Shown here piece after piece: positions 51,497 to 60,872 of a stretch of DNA of 64,000 nucleotides (positions within the stretch are counted from its first letter, which is position 1; every line of letters starts with the position of its first letter). The position numbers and the translations under genes were made by a program. The stretch is from contig NZ_CP090177.1 in the NCBI RefSeq assembly GCF_042214795.1, forward strand, positions 2,976,001 to 3,040,000, read 5' to 3'. The notes beneath the pieces were generated by a model, which had not been told where the DNA came from, ran no database searches, and saw only the letters and a program-made list of their open reading frames with translations. The stretch comes from Arcobacter iocasae. GTDB lineage: Bacteria > Campylobacterota > Campylobacteria > Campylobacterales > Arcobacteraceae.

Positions 51497-52780
51497 TTAT
51501 TTCCTTACTATCGAAAATGATAAGTTTTCTATCTCAGAATGAGATTTAATATAGTCATTAATTTGTTTTAAATTTAGTTTTTCTATTTTTTCTAACTCCT
51601 TAGTAGAATAATCTTGCTCTAATCCTCTATAATAAAGAGTAAATGCTCGATTTAATCTTTGGCTTAAAGTTTCAACTCGTAAGGGCTCACTTCCTGTTAA
51701 AAAGTTTTTAGCAGCTTCTAATTCATCTTTTGTTATGCCTTTTTTTACAAATTCATTAACAATTTTAATTACTAAATCTTTTGCTTCATTTGCTGTTTCA
51801 TTTTTTGTTTGCAAATAACCAGAAAAGTATGTGTGAGATTTATTTATAGAAATTTGACCATAAGCACTGTATGCTAAACCTCTTTTAACTCTTATTTCTT
51901 CCATCAATCTTGAACCAAAACCACTTCCACCTAAAATAAATGAAGCTACTTTTGCAATATAATTATTTTCATCATTTACTTTTACATCAAAAGGACTTCC
52001 AAAATAAATATATGCTTGTTCTGTCTCTTTTATCTGTTCTTTTATAACTTTTTTATCAGAAGCTTCAATATCAATCATTTTTGATTCTTTTCCATGTTTT
52101 AAAGAGCTTAAAAGAGGGGTTAAATCATTTTTTACTTCGTCTAAAGTAATATCACCACCTGCTACAATTATTAGATTTTCTAAAACTAAATTTGAATTAA
52201 TAAAGTTTTTAACATCATCAAGTGAGATTTTTGAAATAGACTCTATTGTTCCACTTGAGGGATTTTCTAAAGCAGTACCATTAAAAAGTATTTTATTTAA
52301 CTCTTTTCTTGATACATAATCATAGTCATTCTCTTTTCTTTTTAAAGAACCTGTTAAAATTGTTTTTATTTTTTCTACTGTTTCATCTTTATAGTTGGGA
52401 GATTTTAGTAATTCATTTAATAATTCTAAACCGTTTTTATAAACATCTTTAATAGATGATAGTTCTATAACAAATGTTTCAAATCCATGAGAAACATTTA
52501 ATGAAATGGCCAAATTTTCTAATTTTTGTGCAAACTTTGTACTTCCATCTTCCAAAGTACCTTCATTTAACAATCTTGCAGATAAACCTGCTAAACCATT
52601 TTTATTATTATCTTTTATTGAACCACTATTTTTGAATACTAATTGCAAATTAAAAGTTGGCAAAGAGTGTTGTTCTTCAAAAATCACTGGTATATTTGTA
52701 TTATTTATTTTAATATGCTCTATTTGGGCACCCATTAAAAATCCTTGTATTATTAATAATATTAATGCTATTTTTTTCAT
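51497..52780 (-). CDS. M16 family peptidase-like protein without the zinc motif
   Basis: This 427-residue protein has a signal peptide (about 1-18) and two M16 domains. The catalytic HxxEH is absent: the region reads NGLAGLSARLLNEGT near 60-75. The second-domain motif EEIRVKRGLAYSAYG is kept. This matches the non-catalytic M16 partner type, which normally pairs with a zinc-bearing subunit. From memory, H. pylori carries a similar gene after mqnC and bamA. It is predicted periplasmic, in the bamA-mqnC-M16-gltX run. Confidence 0.85.
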   Translation of the reverse strand: MKKIALILLIIQGFLMGAQIEHIKINNTNIPVIFEEQHSLPTFNLQLVFKNSGSIKDNNKNGLAGLSARLLNEGTLEDGSTKFAQKLENLAISLNVSHGFETFVIELSSIKDVYKNGLELLNELLKSPNYKDETVEKIKTILTGSLKRKENDYDYVSRKELNKILFNGTALENPSSGTIESISKISLDDVKNFINSNLVLENLIIVAGGDITLDEVKNDLTPLLSSLKHGKESKMIDIEASDKKVIKEQIKETEQAYIYFGSPFDVKVNDENNYIAKVASFILGGSGFGSRLMEEIRVKRGLAYSAYGQISINKSHTYFSGYLQTKNETANEAKDLVIKIVNEFVKKGITKDELEAAKNFLTGSEPLRVETLSQRLNRAFTLYYRGLEQDYSTKELEKIEKLNLKQINDYIKSHSEIENLSFSIVRK

Positions 52781-52787
52781 ATTAGAA

Positions 52788-53855
52788 TTAAAACCTTTCT
52801 AATATCTCATATGCAGTATTTCTTTTCGCTGGGTTTTCACCTATATCTCGTATTAATTCAATCATTTCATCTTGGTTCATACAATTACTAGCACCTGCAG
52901 CAGCAACTACATTTTCTTCCATCATAGTACTTCCAAGGTCATTTGCACCAAATTTTAAAGCCATTTGACCAATATAACTTCCTTGAGTCACCCAAGAACT
53001 TTGAATATTTGGGAAATTATCTAAAAAAATTCTTGAAACTGCTAACAATCTTAAATATCTATTTGAAGATTGAGGTTTCAAATCAGGAATATCTTCTAAT
53101 AATTTTGTATTAGTACTTTGAAAAGACCACATAATAAAAGCTCTAAAACCACCTGTTTCATCTTGTAGTTGTCTAATTAAATCCCAATGTTCTATAATCT
53201 CTTCATCTGTTTCAACAGTTCCAAACATCATAGTAGCAGTTGTTTTCATACCAATTGAGTGAGCAAGTCTATGAACTTCTAACCATTTACTTGCATCTAT
53301 TTTTTTAGGAGCAATTATATCTCTTACTCTATCACTTAAAATTTCAGCTCCAGCCCCAGGAATTGAACTTAATCCTTTAGCTTGTAATCTTTTTAAAACT
53401 TCTAAAATAGTTATTTTAGAAACTTTTGCTATATACACAATTTCAATAGCAGAAAAAGAGTGTAGGGTAATTTGAGGAAATTTAGTATGAATATGTTCAA
53501 CTAAATCTTCATAGTAATCAATTTTTAATTTTGGATGAACTCCACCTTGCATAAGAATTTGTGTTCCACCAATTTCAAGTAATTCTTCTATTTTTTTATC
53601 AATTTCTTCATATGTTAATACATATGCATCATCATCTTTCCCATGTCTATAAAAAGCACAGAATTTACAATCTACCCAACAAACATTTGTATAGTTGATA
53701 TTTCTATCAACAACAAATGATGTAATTCTATCAGGATGTAATTGTGCCTTAATTTTAGAAGCCATTTCTCCTAATTCAACTAAAGAAGTATTTTGAATTA
53801 AATCCAAAGCCTCTTTTTTCGTAATTCTATTTGTTATACTCATTTTTTTTACCAT
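52788..53855 (-). CDS. mqnC: Cyclic dehypoxanthine futalosine synthase
   Basis: MqnC is the radical SAM enzyme that cyclises dehypoxanthine futalosine in the futalosine route to menaquinone, which Campylobacterota use in place of the Men pathway. The 355-residue protein has the cluster motif CWVDCKFC (near 54-61). LMQGGVHPKLKIDYYEDL, SIPGAGAEIL and MFGTVET also match MqnC. It starts near the end of bamA with an 18-nt gap, on the same strand. Confidence 0.94.
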   Translation of the reverse strand: MVKKMSITNRITKKEALDLIQNTSLVELGEMASKIKAQLHPDRITSFVVDRNINYTNVCWVDCKFCAFYRHGKDDDAYVLTYEEIDKKIEELLEIGGTQILMQGGVHPKLKIDYYEDLVEHIHTKFPQITLHSFSAIEIVYIAKVSKITILEVLKRLQAKGLSSIPGAGAEILSDRVRDIIAPKKIDASKWLEVHRLAHSIGMKTTATMMFGTVETDEEIIEHWDLIRQLQDETGGFRAFIMWSFQSTNTKLLEDIPDLKPQSSNRYLRLLAVSRIFLDNFPNIQSSWVTQGSYIGQMALKFGANDLGSTMMEENVVAAAGASNCMNQDEMIELIRDIGENPAKRNTAYEILERF

Positions 53856-53873
53856 AATTTACTCTTTATATTT

Positions 53874-56135
53874 TTAAAAAGATGATCCTAAAGCGAATTC
53901 AAATGTAGATGTTTTATCGCCTTGTTTGTCATCTAAAGGTTGAGAGAAGATAAACTGGAGTGGTCCAAATGGAGATATCCATTCAAATAAGGCACCAGTT
54001 CCACTTCTTTTTACTTCTGAAAAAGAATCTTTTCCTATCATACCATAATCATAGAAAACTCCCCATCTCATTTTTGATTTAGGAATTAAGGGAAATGACA
54101 ATTCTATACTATTTGCAAACATTTGCTTATAAACTGTTTTATTTACTAAATTATCATCTGGTCCAAAGGCATATGATTCATATCCCCTTAAAGATTTTGG
54201 TCCACCCATATATAAGGAGTCTCCTCTATTAAGTTGTCCATTATCAACCAGAAAATTTAAATTTGCTCTATATCTAAAAATCCAATCACTATCAATTAAA
54301 TCTTCAAGGGAATGAAAATACCTAAAGTTTGTTAAACTCTTTAAATATTTAGAATCTCCTCCAACTCCTGCAAATTCTAAAGAAGTACCAGTTTTTATTC
54401 CTCTTCTTGGTATCATATAATCATCTGTATTATCAAAATTAATATAAGGGGTAATAGAACTCGTTATATAGTCTTGATTTACATCAGAAGGTAAAGGTTG
54501 TCCATCAGAAGTATCTGTATCTGTATATGATTCATCAATCATATCAAACCTATATCTTGCACCTGCATATAAGTTTCTTATAATTTCTCTTCCCGCTGAT
54601 ATAGAGAATCCCTTTGAAACTTTATCTAATTGATAAGCACCATTTACCGTACCTGAATAATCAATCTCTTCTTCAGATTGATGAATTTCCACTCTTCCAT
54701 TATATTTACTATCTCTAATAGCTGGATTGCTTAAAGAAAGTGCATAATTATGATTTTTTTCTGAAAAATCAACATTCACAGCTGCAGCTAAACCAGATCC
54801 AAATACATTTTTTTCATTAATCCCAGCATTTAATAATAATCCATCATAAGAACCATATCCCCCACCAAGAGTAATATTTCCAGTGGGAGTCTCTTTAACT
54901 TTAACTACTAAATCCATACTATTATCAGTAACTCTTTTTTGCTCAATTATTACATCATCAAAAAAACCTGTTCTTTTTAGTTTATCTTTAGACTCATTAA
55001 AATCTGTAAGAGAAAATAAATCACCAGGTGCTAAATAAACATCTCTTCTTATAACTCTATCTAATGTTCTACTATTTCCAGAGATTATTACATCATTGAT
55101 ATAAACTTTTTTACCAGGAATTATATTAAATACTACATCAGCTGTACCATTTTTCTCATTTTTATTTATGTCATACTTAACTTGAGTAAAAGCATACCCC
55201 AAATCAGATACCTTTGTTTTTAAATATTCAACATCTTTTCTAAGTTTTTCAATATTAAAAACATCACCTTTTTCTAGTTTTAATTCACTATATAATGTTT
55301 TAGGATCAATTATTGAAGCATCAACATATATTTTAATATCATTAGTTGAATATTGCTTACCTTCCTGTATAAAGAAGTCTAAAACTGCATCATTTGACGC
55401 AAAGTTAATTTTCATAAAAGGATCTTTTACCACAGAATCTAAATAACCATTTTTCAAATACTGATCTCTAATTCGTGGAGCATCATAGTCTAGTTGTTCT
55501 AAATTAACTTCACCATTATTATTTCCAAACCACCAAGGAATAAAATCTCTTTGATTATTTGCAGTTACTTCAGTAAAATCATCTGCTTCTAGTTTAGTTG
55601 CTCCATAATAGTTAACTTTTTTAATTAAAATTTCATCACCAACATTTACATCAAAAGTAACTGCTACTGCATCATTATCTAAGTTTTCTACATTTACTTC
55701 AACAACAGAATTTACATAACCTTCTCTTTCTAAATTTTTAAGTAAAATCTCTTTTGCATGTTTAATTTTAGAAGGAGTATACATATTTCCTTTTTTTATA
55801 CCCATTCTTGAATATAACTCTTCTTTATCTTCATCTCTACTTTTGTAGTTATTCATTTCTATATTAGCAATAGAAGGTTTTTCTTTAAATATAAACTCAA
55901 TATTTCCATTATTATTATTTACTTTTATATCATCAAAGTATCCGAATTTATAGAACTTTTTAATTGCACTATTAATTGATTTATTATTTATATTATCACC
56001 AACTCTTAAGTCTATTGTTTCATCCGCGATATCTTGAGAAATTCTAGATAAGTTAACATATTTTATTGACTGTATCTCTTGCCCATGCAAAAATGTAGCC
56101 AGCATTAAAGATGTATATAAAGCAGTTTTTTTCAC
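53874..56135 (-). CDS. bamA: Outer-membrane protein assembly factor BamA
   Basis: BamA inserts beta-barrel proteins into the outer membrane. The 753-residue protein has a signal peptide (about 1-18) and five POTRA domains (about 20-400; the last has KVYINDVIISGNSRTLDRVIRRD). A 16-strand barrel follows, with the conserved RGYE in LRGYESYAFG. It ends in FEFALGSSF with the C-terminal aromatic needed for recognition. It heads a minus-strand run with mqnC, M16 and gltX-like genes, and diverges from tyrA. Confidence 0.96.
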   Translation of the reverse strand: MKKTALYTSLMLATFLHGQEIQSIKYVNLSRISQDIADETIDLRVGDNINNKSINSAIKKFYKFGYFDDIKVNNNNGNIEFIFKEKPSIANIEMNNYKSRDEDKEELYSRMGIKKGNMYTPSKIKHAKEILLKNLEREGYVNSVVEVNVENLDNDAVAVTFDVNVGDEILIKKVNYYGATKLEADDFTEVTANNQRDFIPWWFGNNNGEVNLEQLDYDAPRIRDQYLKNGYLDSVVKDPFMKINFASNDAVLDFFIQEGKQYSTNDIKIYVDASIIDPKTLYSELKLEKGDVFNIEKLRKDVEYLKTKVSDLGYAFTQVKYDINKNEKNGTADVVFNIIPGKKVYINDVIISGNSRTLDRVIRRDVYLAPGDLFSLTDFNESKDKLKRTGFFDDVIIEQKRVTDNSMDLVVKVKETPTGNITLGGGYGSYDGLLLNAGINEKNVFGSGLAAAVNVDFSEKNHNYALSLSNPAIRDSKYNGRVEIHQSEEEIDYSGTVNGAYQLDKVSKGFSISAGREIIRNLYAGARYRFDMIDESYTDTDTSDGQPLPSDVNQDYITSSITPYINFDNTDDYMIPRRGIKTGTSLEFAGVGGDSKYLKSLTNFRYFHSLEDLIDSDWIFRYRANLNFLVDNGQLNRGDSLYMGGPKSLRGYESYAFGPDDNLVNKTVYKQMFANSIELSFPLIPKSKMRWGVFYDYGMIGKDSFSEVKRSGTGALFEWISPFGPLQFIFSQPLDDKQGDKTSTFEFALGSSF

Positions 56136-56204
56136 GTGTATCCTTATAACTATTCTTATTAAAGCAGATAATATAACTAAATAAAGTTTATAGGATGATT
56201 AAGA

Positions 56205-56210
56205 TATAAT
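56205..56210 (+). promoter_or_regulatory. -10 element TATAAT upstream of tyrA
   Basis: A perfect TATAAT in the recurring context GATATAATC lies 33 nt before the tyrA GTG, in the 108-nt divergent gap with bamA. A GAGG ribosome site follows it. Confidence 0.6.
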
Positions 56211-56243
56211 CTTTTTTCATAATAAATAACAAGAGGTAATATA

Positions 56244-57074
56244 GTGAATATTGGAATTATTGGTTTAGGTCTTATGGGTGGTTCTATTGCTAAAGCTGTA
56301 AAAAAATATGCAATTGCAAAAAATGTATATGGATATGCAAGAAATGAACAAACAGCAAAAGAGATAGAAGATTTAAAACTAGTCGATAAATTAATGAGTT
56401 TAGAAGATTTAAAAAAGAATTCAGATGTAATTATTCTAGCTATTCCAGTTGATTCAATAATTTCTATGTTTGATGAACTAAAAGATGTATCAAAAAATAC
56501 TACTATAATGGACTTAGGCTCAACAAAAGAGTACATAGTTAAAAATATTCCAAAAGAAATCAGAAAAAATTTTATTGCAGCTCACCCTATGACAGGAACT
56601 GAAAATTTTGGTCCTAAAGCTGCAATTGATGGCTTATATGAAGGAAAAGCTGTTGTCTTGTGTGATTTAGAGGATAATGATGAACTTCATAAAAATAGAG
56701 CAGTCCAAATATTCCAAAATATTGGTATGAGACTTGTATTTATGAAAGCTTCTGACCATGATATTCATGCATGTTACATGTCACACTTGCCACATGCTAT
56801 TTCTTACTCACTAGCTAATACAGTTATGAATCATGAAGATCCAAGGTCAATCATTGCACTAGCTGCCGGTGGATTTAAAGATATGAGTAGGGTGGCAAAA
56901 TCAAGTCCTTATATGTGGACAGACATTTTTAAACAAAATAGAAAAAACTTACTAAAATCTATAGATTTATTTGAAACACATATGAAAGAAGTAAGAGATA
57001 TGGTTGAGAAGGAAGATTATGAAGCTTTAACTCTTTGGATGAAAAAAGCAAATAGTTTACATGAGATACTTTAA
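56244..57074 (+). CDS. tyrA: Prephenate dehydrogenase
   Basis: TyrA oxidises prephenate to 4-hydroxyphenylpyruvate for tyrosine. The 276-residue protein begins with the NAD fingerprint IGIIGLGLMGGSIAKAV and has HPMTGTENFGP near residue 113. The SHLPHAISYSLA helix follows. The start is GTG, with GAGG upstream. It has no ACT or chorismate mutase domain. It converges on folP, and the two stop codons overlap within a perfect palindrome. Confidence 0.95.
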   Translation: MNIGIIGLGLMGGSIAKAVKKYAIAKNVYGYARNEQTAKEIEDLKLVDKLMSLEDLKKNSDVIILAIPVDSIISMFDELKDVSKNTTIMDLGSTKEYIVKNIPKEIRKNFIAAHPMTGTENFGPKAAIDGLYEGKAVVLCDLEDNDELHKNRAVQIFQNIGMRLVFMKASDHDIHACYMSHLPHAISYSLANTVMNHEDPRSIIALAAGGFKDMSRVAKSSPYMWTDIFKQNRKNLLKSIDLFETHMKEVRDMVEKEDYEALTLWMKKANSLHEIL

Positions 57075-57081
57075 AGTATCT
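57064..57081. terminator. Palindrome spanning the tyrA/folP convergent stop codons
   Basis: AGATACTTT and AAAGTATCT form a perfect 18-bp palindrome centred on the overlapping stop codons (TTAA at 57071-57074). Both genes end with codons ATA CTT TAA, so the coding ends themselves make the symmetry. It may serve as a weak two-way terminator, but it has no GC-rich stem or loop. Confidence 0.4.
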
Positions 57082-57880
57082 TCATATCATTAATAGCTTC
57101 TTGAACTTTTATAGCTTGAAAATGCTCTTTTACATCATGACATCTTACAATTGAAGCACCATTTCTAATTGATTCCAAGTGAATTGCTATTGTTCCTGAA
57201 AGTCGCTCTTCTGGACTTGATTCTATTATTGCATTTATCATAGATTTTCTACTTGCTGCCATTAATAACTCAAAACCAAAATGACTAAAATAGCTTAAGT
57301 TTTTGATAAGTGTTAGATTATGTTCTAAATTTTTTCCAAAGCCAATACCAACATCTAATATAATATCTTTTATTCCAAAGCTTTTTGCTTTTTCAACTCT
57401 TTGTTTGAAAAAATCATTAATATCTAAAACCACATTTTTATATTCTGGACTTTGTTGCATATTTTCTGGATTGTTTTGCATATGCATAATAATAACTTCA
57501 GCATTATATTCTGAAGCTACTTTACAAACTTTATCATTTTCTAGTCCTGTAATATCATTAACTATACTAAAGCCTTTACATAATGCATAATCCAACACTT
57601 TTGGTTCATATGAGTCCAATGAAAACTTAACTTTTTCATATAATTTTTCTTCATAAATTAAATCAATTATTGGTCTTACTCGACTTAGTTCTTCTTCAAC
57701 TGATACAGAAATACTTCCAGGCCGACTTGAAACTCCTCCCAAATCAATAATATCTGCACCATCACTTATCATTTGTTCTATTTTTAAAACTGCACTTGAA
57801 CCATAAAACCTACTATTTTTAAAAAATGAATCTTCATTGGCATTAATAATACCCATTATTTTTGTTTTATTAGTTTTCAC
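57071..57880 (-). CDS. folP: Dihydropteroate synthase
   Basis: FolP joins p-aminobenzoate to the pterin pyrophosphate in folate synthesis and is the sulfonamide target. The 269-residue protein has KIMGIINANEDSF (the family's NVTPDSF variant), IDLGGVSSRPG and VNDITG. DVGIGFGK and the C-terminal SIVRCHDV are also present. It ends the minus-strand run rppH-lysC-hobA-holB-folP. From memory, the same order is found in C. jejuni. Confidence 0.95.
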   Translation of the reverse strand: MKTNKTKIMGIINANEDSFFKNSRFYGSSAVLKIEQMISDGADIIDLGGVSSRPGSISVSVEEELSRVRPIIDLIYEEKLYEKVKFSLDSYEPKVLDYALCKGFSIVNDITGLENDKVCKVASEYNAEVIIMHMQNNPENMQQSPEYKNVVLDINDFFKQRVEKAKSFGIKDIILDVGIGFGKNLEHNLTLIKNLSYFSHFGFELLMAASRKSMINAIIESSPEERLSGTIAIHLESIRNGASIVRCHDVKEHFQAIKVQEAINDMKIL

Positions 57881-57907
57881 AAAGACCTCACTTTTTTTGA
57901 AGTATTT

Positions 57908-58531
57908 TTATCTGTATTTTCTATGAATAATTGTAAGAAGTAGAGTAGTTAAAATATTAATTGGTCTAGAATTTAACTCTAAAAGTTTTATTCCATTTGA
58001 AAAAACATCTAACTCTTTTTGAGTTAACTTTATTTTTTGAGAGTTAATTTTTAACATAACAGACTCAATAATAGCTTTTGCCTCTTTTTTAGTAATTTTT
58101 TGATTATCTTTTAAGAATTGATACAAATTTTTTAAATCCATTCTAAGAAAATCAAAATCGATATCAACTCTTTCTATTTTACTTTTAAGATATTTATGTG
58201 GCATTCGTGAAAGAATAGTAGGTAAAATATTCGATTTTGATGTTGTAATAATAACAAAAACTATATTTCTAGGTGGTTCTTCTAATACTTTTAGTAAAGA
58301 GTTTTGAGCTTCAACTCTAAAGCTATTTCCACAAAGAAGTATATATTTTGTTTCATTAGATGAAATATATGCTTCTTTAATAACTTGTTGTGCCTGAGCT
58401 GTTAAAAAATCATCTTTTTCTTCATTTCTTATAATTCTATAACTATGTTGCGGCAAAGAAGGAATTAAACTACTTAAAGTTTTATCTATATTATTAACAA
58501 TTAGTATGCTTGAACTATTAATATTAGTCAA
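57908..58531 (-). CDS. holB: DNA polymerase III delta' subunit (short form)
   Basis: This 207-residue protein has the AAA-like core remnant of HolB, with LLCGNSFRVEAQNSLLKVLEEPPRNIVFVIITTS and LPTILSRMP (the SRC-like position). It is much shorter than the 330-residue enteric form and shows no Walker A motif, as expected of non-ATPase delta'. It is placed directly after hobA (2-nt gap), joining replication initiation and clamp-loading genes. Confidence 0.85.
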   Translation of the reverse strand: MTNINSSSILIVNNIDKTLSSLIPSLPQHSYRIIRNEEKDDFLTAQAQQVIKEAYISSNETKYILLCGNSFRVEAQNSLLKVLEEPPRNIVFVIITTSKSNILPTILSRMPHKYLKSKIERVDIDFDFLRMDLKNLYQFLKDNQKITKKEAKAIIESVMLKINSQKIKLTQKELDVFSNGIKLLELNSRPINILTTLLLTIIHRKYR

Positions 58532-58533
58532 TT

Positions 58534-59085
58534 TTAACTCTCAACATTAATTTCAGCAAAAAGAGCTGCACTTAAAGTCTTATTATATAATCTAAACATC
58601 TGTAAAAGTTTCATATCTAAAGCCATATCGCTACTTTTCAAATTAAAAGCATCTTGCTTTTCTTCATCAAAAAGCCAAAGAAAAGAGTATTTAGAAACTT
58701 TAGGAATAAAAGCTCTTGCATCTTGACTTCTTCCTATATACCAAAAACAATATCCATTAGGAAAAGATATATTTAACATATCTTTTAAATAATTTACATC
58801 ATCTTCATTTTGAACATTATCCATTAACTTATAAAATGATTTAAAATCATAAAAAGGCAAATATGGTCTATTTAGGCTTTTTTTATTTATATTTGTAAGA
58901 ATATACTCTAAAAACCAATTTCTTTCATCATCACTTATAACAATAACTGAACAACCTTTATCCAAAATACTTAATACAGATTTAGCAACTAAAGGTGTCC
59001 ATTCATATTTTTTTTCTTCTAACCAAGGAGACAATAGTTTATCATCTCTTATTGTATCAACAGTCCAATTTAAGAATTCTTGCAC
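58534..59085 (-). CDS. hobA: DnaA-interacting initiation factor HobA
   Basis: HobA is a Campylobacterota-specific tetrameric protein that binds DnaA domains I-II and promotes orisome assembly, functionally like DiaA. This 183-residue protein fits in length. The conserved N-terminal WTVDTIRDDKLLSPWLEEKK and the ERNWFLEYIL segment (SIS-like fold) also match. It lies between lysC and holB with 2-nt gaps. Its presence is a strong taxonomic marker. Confidence 0.9.
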   Translation of the reverse strand: MQEFLNWTVDTIRDDKLLSPWLEEKKYEWTPLVAKSVLSILDKGCSVIVISDDERNWFLEYILTNINKKSLNRPYLPFYDFKSFYKLMDNVQNEDDVNYLKDMLNISFPNGYCFWYIGRSQDARAFIPKVSKYSFLWLFDEEKQDAFNLKSSDMALDMKLLQMFRLYNKTLSAALFAEINVES

Positions 59086-59087
59086 TT

Positions 59088-60296
59088 CTATTTATCCAAC
59101 TCATAGGCATCGTGTAAAGCACGAACAGCCAATTCTGCATATTTTTCTTCAACTATCACTGAAATTTTTATCTCACTAGTTGATATTATTCTAATATTAA
59201 TATTCTCATTAGCCAAGGCAGTAAATGCTTTAGAAGCAACTCCAGTATGAGATTTCATACCAACTCCTACTATTGAAACTTTACAGATTTTTTCATTGTA
59301 ATCAAATTTTTCAACTTCATCTTCAAATTTATGCATAATAGTTTTACAAATTTCTAAATCAGTTGTAGGAATTGTAAAGTCCAAAGATGTTTTTCCATCT
59401 ACTGCAACTGTTTGTACTATCATATCAACATTAATATTTGCATCTGCTAGTGCTGTAAAAATATATGATGCAATTCCAGGTCTATCTGTAACTCCATACA
59501 TACCAACTCTTACTTGATTTTTATCCAAAGCAATACCACTTACTATTGGCTGTTCCATTATATTCTCTTCCTTTGTTATTAAAGTACCTTCTACTTCTGG
59601 AGTAAAGCTACTTCTTGATATTAAATTTACATTTAATTTTTTTGCCATTTCTACAGATCTATTTTGTAAAACTTTTGCACCTAAACTTGCTAACTCTAAC
59701 ATTTCATCATACGATATTTTGTCAAGTTTCTTAGCTTTTGGTTCTATTCTAGGGTCTGTTGTGTATATACCATCAACATCTGTATATATTTCACAAACAT
59801 CTGCTTCTATTGCACCTGCAATTGCAACAGCTGTTAAATCTGAACCACCTCGTCCAAGTGTAGTTACTCTACCTTTTTCTGTAACTCCTTGAAAACCAGC
59901 AACTACAACAATTTTACCTTCAGCTATTGATTCTTTCATATTTTTTGTATCTATGTACTCAATTCTAGCTTTTGTATGTCGTTCATCTGTTACAATACCT
60001 GCTCGTCCACCACTCATTGAAATAGCACTATAACCAGCTTCATTTAAAGCAATAGATAGTAAAGCTGATGTAACTCGTTCACCTGAACTTAATAGCATAT
60101 CCATCTCAGAAGGAGCAGGCATTTTTGAATAACTTTCAGCATATTCTATTAATTTATTAGTTTCACCACTCATTGCAGAAACTACTGCAATAACATCATG
60201 ACCTTCATCTTTAATTTTTTTAATAATAGTTGCAACATTTTGAATTCGTTCTAATGTACCAACGCTAGTACCACCAAATTTTAATACTTTTAACAT
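59088..60296 (-). CDS. lysC: Aspartokinase
   Basis: LysC phosphorylates aspartate for the lysine/DAP, threonine and methionine pathways. The 402-residue protein starts LKVLKFGGTSVG and has LGRGGSDLTAVAIAGA (near 148-163) and VDGIYTTDPR. Two ACT domains follow at about 265-402, the usual site for allosteric feedback. It follows rppH by 17 nt and precedes hobA, a synteny shared with Campylobacter from memory. Confidence 0.96.
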   Translation of the reverse strand: MLKVLKFGGTSVGTLERIQNVATIIKKIKDEGHDVIAVVSAMSGETNKLIEYAESYSKMPAPSEMDMLLSSGERVTSALLSIALNEAGYSAISMSGGRAGIVTDERHTKARIEYIDTKNMKESIAEGKIVVVAGFQGVTEKGRVTTLGRGGSDLTAVAIAGAIEADVCEIYTDVDGIYTTDPRIEPKAKKLDKISYDEMLELASLGAKVLQNRSVEMAKKLNVNLISRSSFTPEVEGTLITKEENIMEQPIVSGIALDKNQVRVGMYGVTDRPGIASYIFTALADANINVDMIVQTVAVDGKTSLDFTIPTTDLEICKTIMHKFEDEVEKFDYNEKICKVSIVGVGMKSHTGVASKAFTALANENINIRIISTSEIKISVIVEEKYAELAVRALHDAYELDK

Positions 60297-60313
60297 CTAA
60301 TTCATAATCCTTT

Positions 60314-60817
60314 TTAAATATAACCTTCTTTTTTAAAATACTTCAATACTTGCTTATAAACTGTTCTTTTGAAAAAAGTTATATAATCATAAATATTTTT
60401 TGTTGGAACAAATTTATATTCACTAAATTCAGGTGTATGATGAGTATAGATATCTATTTTTGCACCATCATTTAATTTTACTAAATAATACTTTTGTATT
60501 TGACCATCATATGGTTTCATTTTTTCAGCAATTGCTGGGGGGAAGTCATAACTTACCCACTCAGGATACTCTGCAATGATTTTGATATCACTAGTACCAA
60601 TTTCCTCTTCTAATTCTCTAAATAAAGCTTCTTTGGCTGTTTCACCTTCATCAATTCCACCTTGTGGGAATTGCCATGCATTTTCTACATCAGTTCTTGA
60701 AGCTATGAAAAGTTCGCATTTTTGAGGATACTTTGCTGATAAAACAATTGCTGCTACATTAGGTCTATAATTTTTACCACTCACATTTGTAGGTATATTC
60801 TCACTTTTATCAATCAT
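60314..60817 (-). CDS. rppH: RNA pyrophosphohydrolase (Nudix)
   Basis: RppH converts 5'-triphosphate RNA ends to monophosphate, opening them to decay. The 167-residue protein has YRPNVAAIVLS and WQFPQGGIDEGE. The Nudix box G-x5-E-x7-REUxEE is seen as GGIDEGETAKEALFRELEEE (near 57-76). A C-terminal KRxVYKxVL helix is present. Its ribosome site lies in the arm of a 21-nt palindrome, described separately. It heads the lysC-hobA-holB-folP run and diverges from hemW. Confidence 0.93.
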   Translation of the reverse strand: MIDKSENIPTNVSGKNYRPNVAAIVLSAKYPQKCELFIASRTDVENAWQFPQGGIDEGETAKEALFRELEEEIGTSDIKIIAEYPEWVSYDFPPAIAEKMKPYDGQIQKYYLVKLNDGAKIDIYTHHTPEFSEYKFVPTKNIYDYITFFKRTVYKQVLKYFKKEGYI

Positions 60818-60825
60818 AAATATCT

Positions 60826-60846
60826 TTTCCCTTATAATAAGGGAAA
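60826..60846. promoter_or_regulatory. 21-nt perfect palindrome at the rppH 5' end
   Basis: TTTCCCTTAT and ATAAGGGAAA are exact 10-nt arms around one central base in the 55-nt gap between rppH and hemW. On the minus strand the second arm includes the AAGGGA ribosome site of rppH. A minus-strand TATAAT (60853-60848) would start transcription inside the palindrome. It could be an operator for both genes or an mRNA hairpin hiding the ribosome site. Confidence 0.55.
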
Positions 60847-60872
60847 TATTATAATAAACTTAGGATTAAAAA

